Assembly (NCBI GenBank): GCA_026826555.1
Contig: JAKSZT010053764.1
Span: 15,512,282-15,576,281, forward strand
Source of the DNA: Tolypeutes matacus
Taxonomy: Eukaryota; Chordata; Mammalia; Cingulata; Chlamyphoridae
Reading direction: 5' to 3'
DNA: 64,000 nucleotides
Positions 48,556 to 61,230 of the stretch are shown here, piece after piece; position 1 is the stretch's first letter, and each line of letters starts with the position of its first letter. The position numbers were made by a program, and so were the translations under genes. Under the pieces are notes generated by a model. The model was not told where the DNA came from, searched no databases, and saw only the letters and a program-made list of their open reading frames with translations.

Positions 48556-49013
48556 GGGGTCCAGCCATGACATACTGGACCATGAGAGTAAGAAAGTCCA
48601 GGTGCCTCCAGAGGTTGCATCCTCCCAAAATTGATGGGAAACAGCATTCTTCCTTGAGTTCTTTTATGCTCTTGGTTAACTCTAGGGAGAGATTGTGGTA
48701 GATCTGCTGGGTTTGGTATGAACTGCCAATCCCAATTGCTATGACAGTGGTTATGTCTAGAACAGCTAAGAGAGGTATAAGGAGAGGCACTGCCCCAGGT
48801 ATAAATGCACAAAGACAACATAGGGAACATGCAAGCATATGGCAAGCAAAATAAAGACAGCACTTAACTGAGCCATTCCTTTATCTTATAGGCACATTCA
48901 TTAATTACTTAGAACATGAATTAAGTTTACAAAGACTTTTAACCTGTTCAATATCCTCCTGAATATGATCTAGAATAGAAGAGATATTACCATATTCATC
49001 AGGTATAGAAGTA
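48556..49013 (-). pseudogene. ERV env fragment (fusion-peptide region)
   Basis: On the minus strand a hydrophobic block containing PLLIPLLAVLDITT, followed by QIYHNLSLELTKSIKEL (helical repeat), resembles the N-terminal part of a class I ERV transmembrane subunit. Frames shift within it. Its right edge is the L1 target site. Ancient and inactive. Confidence 0.6.
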
Positions 49014-49223
49014 CAGTACTTAATATATTTTTTTAAACTTTATTTTGTACATTTAATAATTGAAAACATAAGCAATAAAAAACTAAAAAGTAAACAAAGA
49101 TGAATAAATATATACATTTCTCAATTAAATGTAATGGATACATGTAAAATTTTGTTGTTTTGTTTTTTGTTTGGTTTTTTTTGTGTGTGTGAATCAAACA
49201 ATATATTACACAATATATTTGGT

Positions 49224-52200
49224 TCATAGAAATGCATTCATACAGTATTTGTCCTTTTGTGTCTGGCTTGTTTCACTCAACATAATGTCCTCCAGATTCA
49301 TCCATGTTGCCATATGCTTTATGACTTCATTTCTTCTTACAGCTGCATAATATTCCATCGTGTTAATAGACCACAGTTTGTTTATCCATTCATCTGTTGA
49401 TGGACACCTGGGTTGTTTCCAACTTTTGGCAATGATGAATAATGTGGCTATGAACATCGGTGTGCAGATGTCTGTTCGTGTCACTGCTCTCAGTTCTTCT
49501 GGGTATATACCCAGTAGTGGTATTGCAGGGTCACGTGGCAAGCCTATATTCAACTTCTGTAGGAACTGCCAAACAGTCCTCCATAGTGGTTGTACCATCC
49601 TGCATTCCCACCAACAGTGAAGAAGTGTTCCTATCTCTCCACATCCTCTCCAACACTTGTAGTTCTCTGTCTTTTTAACAGTGGCCATTCTGATAGGTGT
49701 GAAATGATATCTCATTGTAGTTTTGATTTGCATTTCCCTAATCATGCGTGATGTTGAGCATTTCTTCATGTGTTTTTTTGCCATTTGTATTTCGTCTTTG
49801 GAGAAATGTCTATTCAAGTCTTTGGCCCATTTTTTAATTGGGTCATTTGTCTTTTTATTGTTGAGCTGTAACATCTCTTTATATATCCTGGATATTAAAC
49901 CCTTATCAGATATGTGATTTCCAAATATTTTTTCCCATTGAGTCGGCTGCCTTTTCACCCTTCTGGCAAAGTCCTGTGAGGTGCAAAAGTGTTTAATTTT
50001 GAGGAGGTCCCATTTATCTACTTTTTCTTTTGTTGCACGTGCTTTGGGTGTGAAGTCCAAGAAACCACCACCTACTACAAGGTCTTGAAGATGTTTCCCT
50101 ACATTTTCTTCTAGTAGTTTTATGGTCCTGGCTTTTATATTTAGATCTTTGATCCATTTTGAGTTGATTCTTGTATAGGGGGTGAGATAGGGGTCCTCTT
50201 TCATTCTTTTGGTTATAGATATCCAGTTCTCTCAACACCATTTGTTGAAGAGACTGTTTTTTCCCATCAGCATGGGCTTGGTAGGTTTGTCAAAAACCAG
50301 TTGATTGTATAGGTGAGGGTTTATTTCTGGATTCTCAATTCTATTCCACTGATCGATATGTCTATCTTTATGCCAGTACCATGCTGTTTTGACCACTGTA
50401 GCTTTGTAATATGTTTCAAGGTCAGGCAGTGAAATTCCTCCCACATTGCTCTTCTTTTTTAGAATACTTTTGTCTATTCGGGTACACTTACCCTTCCAGA
50501 TGAATTTGGTAATTGCCTTCTCTAATTCTGTAAAGTAAGCTGTTGGGATTTCGATTGGTATTGCATTGAATCTATAAATCAGTTTGGGCAAGATTGACAT
50601 CTTCACGATATTTATTCTCCAATCCATGAACACAGAATGTCTTTCCATTTGTTTAGGTCTTTTTAAATTTCTTTTAGCATTGTTTTGTAGTTTTCTGCAT
50701 ATAGGTCCTGTACTTCCTTGGTTAAATTAACTCCTAGGTATTTGAGTCTTTTTGTTGCTATTGAAAATGGAATTTTCTTCCTGATTTCCTCCTCAGATTG
50801 TTCAGTACTAGTGTACAAAAAACATTACTGATTTTTGCGTGTTGATCTTATATCCTGCCACTTTGCTGAACTCATTTATTAGTTCAAGTAGCTTTGTTGT
50901 GGATACTTCAGGATTTTCTAAATACAGGATCATGTCATCCGCAAACAGTGAGAGTTTTACTTCCTCTTTTCCTATTTGGATGCCTTTAATTTTTTTGTCT
51001 TGTCTAATTGCCCTAGCTAGAACTTCTAGTACAATGTTGAATAACAATGATGACATTGGGCATCCTTGTCTTGTTCCTGATCTTAGGGGGAAAGCTTTCA
51101 ACCTTTCCCCATTGAGTATGATGTTGAATGTGGGTTTTTCATATATCCCTTTTATCATATTGAGGAATTTTCCTTTTATTCCTATCTTTTGAAGTGTTTT
51201 TATCAAAAAAGGATGTTGGATTTTGTCGAATGCCTTTTCTGCATCTACTGAGATGATCATGTGGTTTTTTTCCTTCAATTTGTTAATGTGGTGTATTGCA
51301 TTGATTGATTTTCTTATGTTGAACCAGCCTTGCATACCAGGAATAAATCCCACTTGGTCATGATGTATAAGTCTTTTGATATGCTGTTGGATTCGATTTG
51401 CAAGTATTTTGTTGAGAATTTTTGCATCTATGTTCATGAGAGAGATTGGTCTGTAATTTTCTTTTCTTGTGGAATCTTTATCTGGCTTTGGTATTAGGGT
51501 GATGTTGGCTTCATAAAATGTGTTGGGTAATTTTCCCTCCTCTTCAATTTTTTGGAAGAGTTTAAACAGGATTGGTGTTAATTCTTTTAGAAATGCTTGG
51601 TAGAACTCACCTGTGAAGCCATCTGGTCCTGGACTTTTCTTTGCTGGGAGATTTTTGATGACGGATTCAATCTCCTTAATTGTGATTGGTTTGTTAAGTT
51701 CTTGTATTTCTTGTTGTGTCAGTGTAGGTTGGTTATGAGTTTCTAGAAATTTGTCCATTTCATCCAGGTTGTCTAGTTTGTTGGCATATAGTTTCTCATA
51801 ATATCCTCTTATGATTCTTTTTATTTCTGTGAGGTCATTTGTAATTTCCCCCCTTTAATTTCTGATTGTATTTATTTGCATCTTCTCTCTTTTTTTCTTT
51901 GTTAGTCTAGTGAGGGGTTTGTCAATTTTATTGATCTTCTCAAAGAACCAGCTTTTGGTTTTGTTGATTTTCTCTATTGCTTTTTTGTTTTCATTTTCAT
52001 TTATTTCTGCTCTAATCTTTATTATTTCTTTCTTTCTTTTTGCTTTGGGATTGGTTTGCTGTTCTTTCTCTAGTTTCTCAAGTTGTTCAGTTAAATCTTT
52101 GAGTTTAGCTCTTTCTTGTTTCTTAATATAGGCATTTAGGGCTATAAATTTCCCTCTCAAGACTGCCTTTGCTGTATCCCATAAGTTTTGATATGTTGTG

Positions 52201-53060
52201 TTCTCATTTTCATTTGTCTCAATATATTTACTGATTTCACTTGCAATTTCTTCTTTGACCCACTGAATATTTAGGAGTGTGTTGTTCAGTCTCCACACAT
52301 TTGCAAATTTCCTTTTTTCCTGTCTGTTATTGATTTCTAGTTTCATTCCATTATGATCTGAGAAGGTGCTTTGTATAATTTCAATCTTTTTGTATTTACG
52401 AGAGCTGTCTTGTGAACTAACATGTGGTCTATCCTGGAGAAAGATCCATGGGCACTTGAGAAGAATGTATAACCCACTGAGTTTGGATGCAGTGTTCTGT
52501 ATATGTCTGTTAGGTCTAACTTGTTTATCATATTGTTCAAGTTCTCTGTTTCCTTGTTGATCTTCTGCCTAGTTGTTCTATCTAATGATGTGAGAGGGGT
52601 GTTGAAGTCCCCAACGATTATTGTAGAAATGTCTATTTCTCCCTTCAGTTTTGCCAGAGTTTGTCTCATATATTTTGGGGCACCCTGGTTAGGTGCGTAG
52701 ATATTTATGACTGTTATATCTTCCTGGAGGATCGTCCCTTTTATTAATATATAATGGCCTTCCACATCTCTTATCACTTTTTTGCATTTGAAGTCTGTTT
52801 TGTCTGATATTAGTATAGCTATCCCTGCTCTTTTCTGTTTACTATTCGCATGGAGTATCTTTTTCCAACCTTTTACTTTCAGCCGGCTTGTATCCTTGTG
52901 TCTGAGGTGAGTTTCTTGTAAGCAACATATGGATGGCTCATGTTTTTTTATCCATATTTGATTGGGGAATTTAATCCATTCACATTCAGTGATATTACTG
53001 AAAATGCACTATTTATTTCCTCCATTTTATTCTTTGGTTTTCATATGTCATCTTATTTTT
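49224..53060 (-). pseudogene. L1 ORF2 (endonuclease and reverse transcriptase), broken
   Basis: Pieces on the minus strand in order. 52,343-53,060: endonuclease, with INIYAPNQGAPKYM and IIVGDFNTPL. 51,855-52,346: linker, with [20 protein letters not shown]. 50,808-51,758: reverse transcriptase, with [72 protein letters not shown] and the catalytic [10 protein letters not shown]. 50,232-50,648 and 49,224-50,204: C-terminal part, with the Cys-rich [18 protein letters not shown] and the terminal [20 protein letters not shown]. At least five breaks separate them, so no complete ORF2 protein can be made. Confidence 0.95.
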
Positions 53061-53106
53061 GTCTTTCTTTTTACTCTTTTGGTTATCCTTTCTGCTTTTC
53101 TTTCTT

Positions 53107-54097
53107 CTATACTCTCCTCCAAGCCTCTTTCTCCTGTCTTTTTCTTTCAGGTTCTAAGGCTTCCTTTAATATTTCCTGCAAAGGTGGATTCTTTTTTGCA
53201 AACTCTCTTAGTTTCTGTTTGTTTGTGAATACTTTATATTCACCTTCATATTTGAAGGACAGTTTTAGTGGGTAAAGGATTCTCGGCTGGCAGTTTTTCT
53301 CTTTCAGTTTCCTAATTGTATCATACCACTGTCTTCTCGCCTCCATGGTTTCTGAGGAGAAATCTGCACAAAGTCTTACTGGACGTCCTTTGTACATGAT
53401 CGTTTGCTTCTCTCTTGCTGCTCTGAGCATTTTCTCTTTATCTTTTACATTTGACATTCTGAATAATATGTGTCTTGGCATAGGTCTATTTGGATTTATT
53501 CTTATTGGGGTACGGTGTGCTTCTTGGACATGAAAGTTCATTTCTTTCGTGAGAGTTGGGAAATTTTCAGCTATTATTTCCTCAAATACTCTTTCTGCCC
53601 CTTTTCCTTTCTCTTCTCCTTTTGGAACTCCAGTGACACGTATGTTCTTGCGTTTTGTGTTGTTATTCAACTCTCTGAGCCCCTGCTCAATTTTTTTCCA
53701 TTCTTTTCTCTCTCTGTTCTTTTCTCTCTTCAATTTTAGCTGCTCTGTCTTCAGTATCACTTATTCTTTCTTCTATCATTTCGAGTCTGCTGTTGTATGC
53801 TTCAAATGTATTTTTTACTTCACCTATTGTATCTTTCATTCCCATGAACTTCGTTACTTTTCTGTTCATGATTTCAAATTCTTCTTTACGTTCGCACAAT
53901 GACTTCTTGATGTCACTGATCTCTTTAACTATATTCTCTTTCATCTCATTAATTTGATTTTGGAAATGTGTGCTCATCTCACTGATTAGTTCTCTCAAAT
54001 TCTGCATCTCTTCTGGGACTTTGCTGTATTCCTTTTCTCGGGCCATGTCTTCTATTTTCTTAGTATGGCCCGTAATTTTTTGTTGGTGCTTAGGCAT
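53107..54097 (-). pseudogene. L1 ORF1 (RNA-binding chaperone), one frameshift
   Basis: 53,687-54,097 holds the N-terminal coiled coil (MPKHQQKITG start; heptads through FEAYNSRLEMIEERISDTED). 53,107-53,760, in another frame, holds the RRM part (RHILFRMSNVKDKEKML) and C-terminal domain (YPLKLSFKYEGEYKVFTNKQ). The two overlap by about 70 bases, so a single frameshift near 53,700 breaks an otherwise long ORF1. Confidence 0.93.
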
Positions 54098-54810
54098 CTG
54101 GTTAGTTTGTATTTTACTTAGATGCTCTATCTCTTTCTCTTTGGGGTTTTAGTGGCAGGCAGCTGTGAGTTACCACCGCTCTTTGATTTTTGGCTCAACC
54201 TTGATTGTTAGGATTGTTCTGCTGTTTGCTCGAAACTGGGCACTCGACCCAGTAATTGGTTGTAGAGTTGTTTCCTAGGGCCTTGGGCAGGGAGGCTATA
54301 GAGGCCAGGAAAAGACTCTCTTACTTATTAACTTTCTTATGTGTACTTCCTTGGTCTGCCAGGAGATGGCGCTTGTTGGCTGCTCTCAATTCAATGCCTG
54401 GTCAGAGCGTATTTGTTGTGACACAGACCAGATCAATGTGATAGAACTTTCTGTCTGGGGGCTAGGAGCCCTGTGATTCAAAGTTTCTGAGACAGTTCTC
54501 CAGACTTCTCTCGTAGCACCCCCCTTTTCCCAGCTAGGAAATATTTCCATTCCCTTCTGAATCCTCAACAATCAGTCCCTGTTAGTAGAGGATGAGTTTG
54601 GGAGGTTTGTATATCTTTAGCCCCTTGCAAGCTCCAAGGCAAACAATGGCGCAGCCCCACCCGACCTGGAAGGGCTCTCGGGACAGGGCAGACCAAACTG
54701 GGAGTCCAAAGCAGGGTCAGCCCCAGGCTCTCTCTCCCCTCTCCTGTGGTGTCCTCAACAATTAGTCCAGGCTAGAAGAGTGGGAGGTTGCGAGGATCGG
54801 ATTTCTCCAG

Positions 54811-54890
54811 TCCTTTCCGGGCTCCCAGGGCAAACCACCATGTGGAAGGGTCCTTTCCAGGCTCCCAGGGCAAACCGCAGTGTGGAAGGG
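54811..54890 (-). repeat. 40-bp tandem duplication in the L1 5' UTR
   Basis: Two units, 54,811-54,850 and 54,851-54,890 (TCCTTTCC(G/A)GGCTCCCAGG start), with about three differences. Confidence 0.9.
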
Positions 54891-55275
54891 TCCGTGGGCC
54901 TCTGCAGCCCAAATTTCAGGTCCGAACCTGAGTCAGCCTAAGGCTGTGTCCCTCTCTCTCCCCTTTCCGGGAGTGGCAGATCCCTGAATCCCCCTTTGTC
55001 TGTGGTCGCAGGCCCAGGGGCCGGAGAATTCTGAAGAGTGTGGGGAGGGTGCCGGCAGTAGCAGAAGCTGCTACTTGCAACTCACAGTTCTGTAGTCACG
55101 ATTTCCCTCTTCTGTCCCTCTCTCCTCTGGGTGGTGTGCAGCCTTCACCTGCTGACGTAAACCCTAGAAGATCTTTTTCCGGGCTGTTTCAGCTTGTCCT
55201 CTAGCTATTTTTCTGGAGAAGAGATTCCCGTGTCTTACTAGTCCGCCATCTTCCCAGAAGTCCACCAGTACTTAA

Positions 55276-56256
55276 CATTAATCAATACTAATCAATGCGA
55301 CTAATCAATGCACAAGTTCCTCTGCAGTTAATAGGTCTAAGCTCCAGTTTTGCAACACCAAACATGTTGTCTCTCCCTGGGAGCAGGTCATAATGCCAAT
55401 TGTTTTTAAGTCCTACTGACATTACTCTGGTAATTATTGCTCCACTTGGTATGCCCTTCACGGAGCCAGCATGCTGCAGCACCGTTGATCCTAGAGAGAG
55501 ACTAGGAAGGTAGGCTCCAGTGTTTCACTGGCCTGGTTAATAGCGCCCTTCAGCACTATGAAACAGAGCCAGTATAGAGGCAATGTCCATTGTAAATCTG
55601 TCCATTTCAAGCGATTGCCAACTGCCACAGGAGTCCAAAACAGCAACATAATTTCCATCCACTTCAGGAGCATGACCAGAGAAGTGGTAGGTACTTTTAT
55701 TGTTTTTAGGGTTTGTAGTGACTGACCTAGCCAATAACTCAAATAGAGAGGTACCATGCAGGGTATTGGGGCCTGTTTTGGATGTACAAGAGAGTTTGAC
55801 AATACTGAAGTCTATCTATTTTAATTTTTATATACTTTCTAAATACTTCCAATGCAGTTTATAACATATCAAATGAATTTAACTATTTTAGTACTCTGCT
55901 TAATTTACTTTTATACATTTACCATGATTATGTTAGTTAACAAGTATTTTACTTTAGCAATACAGGAAAAACTTTATTATTTTATGAAAACCTAAGATTC
56001 CCAGTGGAATCAAGATTATTTTCCCTCTACCACTACTTTAATATGCAGATTGAGGTGGTCTCTGACAGGTTTCCTTGTTATGAAGTTACTTTTTGTTATC
56101 AATATATCAGTTTAGGTTTTTATTTAATAATAGTTTCCTGGAATTAGCCATTTAAGTACTTCAGATTAGACATTGCTTTTACAAACTTTTTATAGTTAAC
56201 CATAGCCACATAAAATAGTTATTTTACCTTTAAATAAGCTTATTAAATTACAATTA
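55276..56256 (-). pseudogene. ERV env fragment and flank
   Basis: 55,280-55,802 on the minus strand is env-like across several frames: HFSGHAPEVDGNYVAVLDS, an SLDLLTAEELV-like piece resembling the immunosuppressive segment of class I transmembrane subunits, and C-containing segments. 55,810-56,256 is AT-rich without frames. Interrupted by L1 on one side and the provirus on the other. Inactive. Confidence 0.55.
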
Positions 56257-56261
56257 GCAAC

Positions 56262-56718
56262 TGTTAGAGAAAAATGGTGCTCACTGGGACACAGAGACTG
56301 ATTATTGCAGGTAGAAAGTTTATTGGGAAGCTCTCCCAATGGAGGGGGTCTGAAGAATAGACTTCAGCTCTCCCCCCTTAGACATGGCTTCAGCCCCCCC
56401 AGAGGGTGGTGGATATGGCTTTATAGAGTACATCAATAGGTAGGGAAACAAGTACAGCCTGGGGCTGAATGGCCAGGGGGGAGTGGGCTAGGAGATCCTG
56501 GAATGTGGGAGGGTTTGGGGAGGCAGTGATAGCCCTTATCTGCTCCATTTTGTTTATCCTTGGGAGGGGAAGAGCTGCCCCTAGGCTATGGCTTGCTTAA
56601 TCAGTTAAGTGAGTTATGGCTGGAGGCTGCCTTTCCTCAACCTATGCCACAGGGGCATTGATTCAGGGTCCTATGACCTGTCAATCATTGCAAACCTCTT
56701 AAGGGGGAAACTCTAATA
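56262..56718 (-). repeat. 3' LTR of the provirus
   Basis: On the minus strand: CTATAAAGCC TATA box near 56,424, CCCAATAAACTTTCTACC poly(A) signal near 56,325. Its outer end is CTCTAATA (one change from the 5' LTR's CTCTAACA). Confidence 0.92.
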
Positions 56719-56739
56719 TTCCTAACTCTTTGATTTTAT

Positions 56740-57670
56740 ATATATATATATATATATGTATGTATATATATACGATGAAGGGCATAGTAATGGGAACACT
56801 GGGCAGAACGGAAGGGTGAGAGGATCGTCCACTCAGTCTGGCTACCTCCTGCTGTTATGGGGCCGGGAAGGTTCTGTTCTGTCCAGTGGGTTCTGATTTC
56901 TGGTCCTAAAGAGGTTGGTAATGGTGTTCATGTAGCAAGAAGATGCTGTTCACATATTCCTGAGTTGTTGATTGTACAATTTGGCATGTGAATCAGATGA
57001 GAAGCTGAATGAGACAAGGACCAAAAAGAAGCAGCAGCAATAATAACAATGTGGTGTTATAATGGGTAAAAGGATTGATTTTAGGGTAAGTAAAAGTAAG
57101 AGAGAAATGAGGATAACCAGGATTGATTCCCATAGCTGTTGTCTCAGGCCCTCTGAATGATTTGTTTTGTTTTGAAATTTTAAGACTTTATTCTACTTGC
57201 CCAGTTTTGTTAATATAAAAATAGCAAAAGTTTCCTGTTGGATTAGGGACAGGGGTGGGTAGGGGTCTGGGCTCATCTGTTTTTGGGGCAGGGGAGACCT
57301 GCCAGCGCTGGCGAGGTCACAGGGAGTTATTTTGCTAAATGGGGCTAACATTCCCAACTCTTTTTGATATGGTTGGGTGGAGAGGGAGAGTGGGAAGTTG
57401 GCATCGATGATCTGGCTGCTTTCTGCTGTATGGGGCGTTGTGGGATTCAGCTGTTCCTCTATCAGTGTTGATTTATTGTGGCTTCTGGCTCGGCGGCTGG
57501 CACTGTATTTTTGCAGCAGGAGAAGATCATGTACATGATCATAGGTGACATCTCTGATGGCTGTTTGGATAAACTGAGTTATTGCATGCAAGATGTATGG
57601 ACCTGCTGATATGAGGAGAATGAGAATTATAATTGTGGTAAGGATAGGAATTAACCATGAAACTTAGTGT
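56740..57670 (-). pseudogene. Two successive ERV env 3' ends
   Basis: 57,480-57,670 on the minus strand has a hydrophobic anchor (about 57,600-57,660) followed by AITQFIQTAIRDVTYDHV, then AAAAAGAGTTGGGAATGTTA, a polypurine tract and LTR-like start, at about 57,340-57,360. A second block follows (56,780-57,160), with QLWESILVILISLLLLLTLK as another anchor-like segment, and again AAAGAGTTAGGAATA before the true 3' LTR. One provirus should have only one such end. A (TA)n run lies at 56,738-56,772. Confidence 0.6.
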
Positions 57671-57986
57671 GGGCTGTGAGGTTATCGTCTCCAGGGCGTT
57701 TCAGGAGTCTGAGGAGAAGGAACAATAACATTATATATTCAACATTGAACATTAATGGTTGACAGTGAAATTACATAATTTGGTGGGCTTACACACATAG
57801 AGTTTTAGTGGGAATAGAAGACTTTATATTATTAACCTTGGTTTCATAACAGTGTTTTTGAGTGATTTTTTTTATTTTTCATAGATTTAAGATTCCCAAC
57901 CAGAGGGCTGCACAGGCCTATAGTTAAAATGATTTTATTTTCTCCCAGTTTGTATAGTTTGAGGCATAGGCAACAACAAATTAGTA

Positions 57987-58611
57987 TTACTTCCCCTTTT
58001 TGGGCTGTGGGGTGGCTGGCACTTTAACTTGAAACTTTAGTGCCTGTCTTGGTCTTGCTGTTACCATCTTAACTGGAACTATGGCTACAGCCCACAGCAC
58101 CAAATTACAAGAGTCCTGTTGCGGTGTCTGCAGTACTGAAACCATACCTTGTCCCTTCTGAGAACAGGAGGGGAACGATGTCACGGTCGTTGGAATGAGC
58201 ACAAAGGACACTCGTGGGAGATGTTCATGAGCTGCTGGCGAGTGACAAGCAGTTGGAACTGCTGGGCTAAGCACCACAAGGTCTGGTATCCATGATGCTT
58301 GCCTTTTTGGTGGAGCCACTCTGCTGTTTTTTGGTCTCAATGGTATGGCTCTGAATCTTCGTGAGGGCATCTGCCTCAACAGTACCAAGAGAGATGTCAG
58401 AGGAGAGGGTAGGGACATGATAGACAGTTACCTGTTGCTGCTGGCATGTGTCCCAGATGTTCTTCCAAAGATCTCTCTTCCCCACTGAGGGCAGCCCACA
58501 ACAGTTCACTGTTCCTGCCTTGTACTTTGGCCTCTTCTCACAATTGTGACTAAAGCCCAAGGGATATTTGTTTAGAATGTTGCCTCTGCCACAAACTCCA
58601 CCCAAAGTCAA
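57987..58611 (-). pseudogene. ERV pol fragment: RNase H end and integrase start
   Basis: Minus-strand pieces in two frames: WDTCQQQQVTVYHVP and EADALTKI (RNase H C-terminus), then a zinc-finger-like part with ISHECPLCSF (integrase HHCC finger, about 58,180-58,270) and the beginning of the integrase core. Frameshifts and stops throughout; the rest of the core is missing. Confidence 0.7.
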
Positions 58612-59049
58612 TATTGGTACTGGCTACATCCAATTTACAGGGTAAGTTAAGTTTCACCACTCCTCTTACTACTTAAACTTAGGTTATTGCCCTTTTTTCT
58701 AAAATGCAGCCTGCTGGGTTTTTTTCTCATTTCCATGCACAACCTTTTCTGATTAACACATAATGGTTTTAGTATCTAAACTGAGGGATGAAGGGTTATT
58801 AGTACCCCAAAAATATTATAAACTCTATTAGGAAACATTGTATTTTATCAATTACAGCAGAGGGTACAATTTTTGTTTTACTTAACTAAACAACATTTAA
58901 GAACTTGATAGACAGCTAGGACTTACTGTAGCTTGTCCCAATTGTTTGCCCATCTCAGGCTCTTAAGATATCATTGTCTTTGATGCTTCTTTTAATTCTG
59001 AAAAAAGGATTGCTGGTTAACATAATATCAATAAGGTTACAGCCACAGG

Positions 59050-59460
59050 TTTTCCCACTCAGCCAGAATCTTTGCTATGAGGCCAGGACAGATGGTTGGG
59101 CTATGCACACAGCCTTGGGGAAGCACTGCAAAATCCACCATTGGCCTTCTCACATGAAGGTGAATGCAGGCTTGATTGATTTGCCTAAAGAGATACTAAA
59201 GAAAGTTTTAGCAAGTTTTAAAACACAGTGATAATGACATAACTGGATATTAATTTCTTGCAACAAACTTGCAATATTTGGGATTGCTGCAAACAGCAGT
59301 GTGTTTACTTTAACCTATGATAATCTACTGTTATGCCCTCAATGGCCACTCTGCAGCCATAGAGCTGCTTCTTTAGAGGAGGTGGGGCAGATCAGATGAA
59401 CACGAGCTAAGGCATCCACCTCTTGATTTCTAGGTGGAGAGGTTGTTTCTGTGACACATA
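59050..59460 (-). pseudogene. Second ERV pol fragment of the same region
   Basis: On the minus strand EVDALARVHLI and AALWLHRR at 59,350-59,420 again mark the RNase H to integrase junction, with decayed sequence to 59,050. It lies upstream of, and duplicates, the junction at 58,300-58,450. Confidence 0.5.
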
Positions 59461-60114
59461 CCATTTTTTAAAAATAATTAAAACCATGATTTAACAACAC
59501 TAAAAACATTTTTAGATTTTCAGGAATTTTATGCATGAACATTTTACTGGTACACTTTCATTAACAGAGGGTTAAAGAATTTCTTTTACACACTTATTTA
59601 ATTTTTGGCCATTTGAATAGAGCTCTTTTAAGAATTTCCATTTATGAATTTAATATTACCTTCCAGAGTACATACATACTGAACAAACAGACAAACAGAA
59701 AGAGTTAAAACACACTGACAGAAACATAAAGTTCATTAACTTGACTCATAATTTTTACTCCTTTGGTATGGCTATTTTTAGGCTTTTAGTTATTTTATAT
59801 GTTTGATTTTACTGCTTTTAAGATTTAAACCCTTTTACTAGTAATCAGCAACAGAAATATTTGAGCATTATAAATGCAGTTAAGCTTTAATTCAGCAGTT
59901 TAGATAGACAGGTATTTAAAACATATATTTTGGATCATTGCTTTTTAGGAGTACACTTAGACTTAGGAATTAGCTAAAAGCTTACTTGTAAGAGGTGAGC
60001 AATTGTAGGTTTGTTAAGTAAGATTATTTGGGACAGTTGGGTGTTGAAATTTTTTGATCAGATGAAAAGGATCAGAAGAATAGGATTTGAGATGATGTTT
60101 GATTTGGGAGAGAT

Positions 60115-60720
60115 CAGAGAGGGAGAAGAGGATGTGAACACGCATAATGCTTTCTGTCAGGGCCAGTTTCTGTAGAGGGAGAAGAGGAGCTGGGGAAGGA
60201 GGCTGTAGAGTGGGGATTTGGGCTCCAGAGCCGGTGGGGAGAAGGGAGCAGGCCCAGGGAGAGGTGTGGGGGAAGGGAAGGAGGCTGGAGCAAGTTCAGG
60301 GGATGCTGATGAGGCATATGGCCACAGAGGAGGGGTGTGATCAGAGGGATCTGGGTTGGAAGANNNNNNNNNNGGGGAGGCAAGGGCCAGCCCCGGTGCC
60401 TGTATGATGAGGGGTGAAAGTTGGAGGAGCCTGGTCTGCCAGATTGAAGTCAAGATTTTCAGAGGTTGTAGGGGGTGTGAGAGAGGAGGAGAAGGAAAGT
60501 TTTGGAGAGGGTTTTTGGTATAAAAGAAGGATCTGGTAAGAGAAACAGGATTGGCAAAGGGAGGGATGATTACAAAGGAAAAAAAAAAAGCCTGAACATA
60601 AGGAATTTCTGACCACTTCCTGGTGGACTGGATGTAATTCTTTAAGTCTCAGAGAATTTGGAAATTGAAAGTGCCGTTTTCTGGCCATTGACTTTCATTG
60701 TCCAATTTGTATTGCAGCCA
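60115..60720 (-). pseudogene. ERV gag fragment (matrix and proline-rich part)
   Basis: Minus-strand text near 60,640-60,715 includes WPENGTFNF, the conserved matrix motif of class I ERV gag, followed by a stop and frameshifts. 60,115-60,500 is a Pro/Ser-rich stretch (PPSLPPHLSLGLLPSPH) as between matrix and capsid. No capsid or zinc knuckle was found. A 10-N gap lies inside. Confidence 0.7.
60364..60373. other. Assembly gap (10 N)
   Basis: Ten N inside the proline-rich gag part. The true length may differ. Confidence 1.
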
Positions 60721-61230
60721 CCCAGAAAATGAGTTTTTTAGGTCTGATGTCTCCTTCTAGATTCAGAGTTTTAAGGTTATGAAGGAGACAACCCAGAGGC
60801 GTGGTTTTTTTTGGGGACTGAAATTGAATTCCTCATTTTAGGTGGCATGGGTGAGACTAAGGATCTCTAAAAAGGAAAGAATGGGAGATTCCGAGTGAGA
60901 CACGCATCCTGGAATCAGTCGGAAATCAACAAAGGAAACCGGAGACCACACTTGGAGCCGGATGTCTCCGGAGCCAAGAGGTCTCTTCCCACAAGGATAC
61001 AGACCTACCACCTGCCGTGGCCCTCAGGGACAGTGAGGATCACTGACCTAGCACTAGGAGATTTTTTTGGCGGGTTGTCCTGGACAATGGGAAAAGAGAG
61101 AGAGAATAGGATCCTCTGGTGGAGACATCCTTGGATCATCCAGCTATGATTTGGTGTCCAGTGTTGGATGAGTTCTTGGCAGCAGTAGGGTGGAGATTCC
61201 TCACCAATCAGTCAGTCTCAGAGATCCCAG

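Larger units (their letters stand above)
49024..55265 (-). mobile_element. Near-full-length L1 with 10-bp target duplication
   Basis: 6.2-kb L1 on the minus strand: 5' UTR (54,150-55,265, GC-rich), ORF1, ORF2, short 3' UTR with AATAAAG and poly(A). CAGTACTTAA flanks it at 49014-49023 and 55266-55275. ORF1 and ORF2 carry several frameshifts and stops, so it cannot now move by itself. The 3' end is the same subfamily as the truncated copies at 21,421 and 24,791. The flanks are ERV env sequence. Confidence 0.96.

Noticed and set aside
50839..53902. Plus-strand open frames across the L1 (for example 50,839-51,192, 52,940-53,275, 53,549-53,902)
   Set aside because: They are antisense shadows of L1 ORF1 and ORF2, T-rich translations without domains.
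60147..60407. Plus-strand open frame of 86 codons including the N gap
   Set aside because: Antisense to the proline-rich gag part; Gly/Arg-rich only because of composition.
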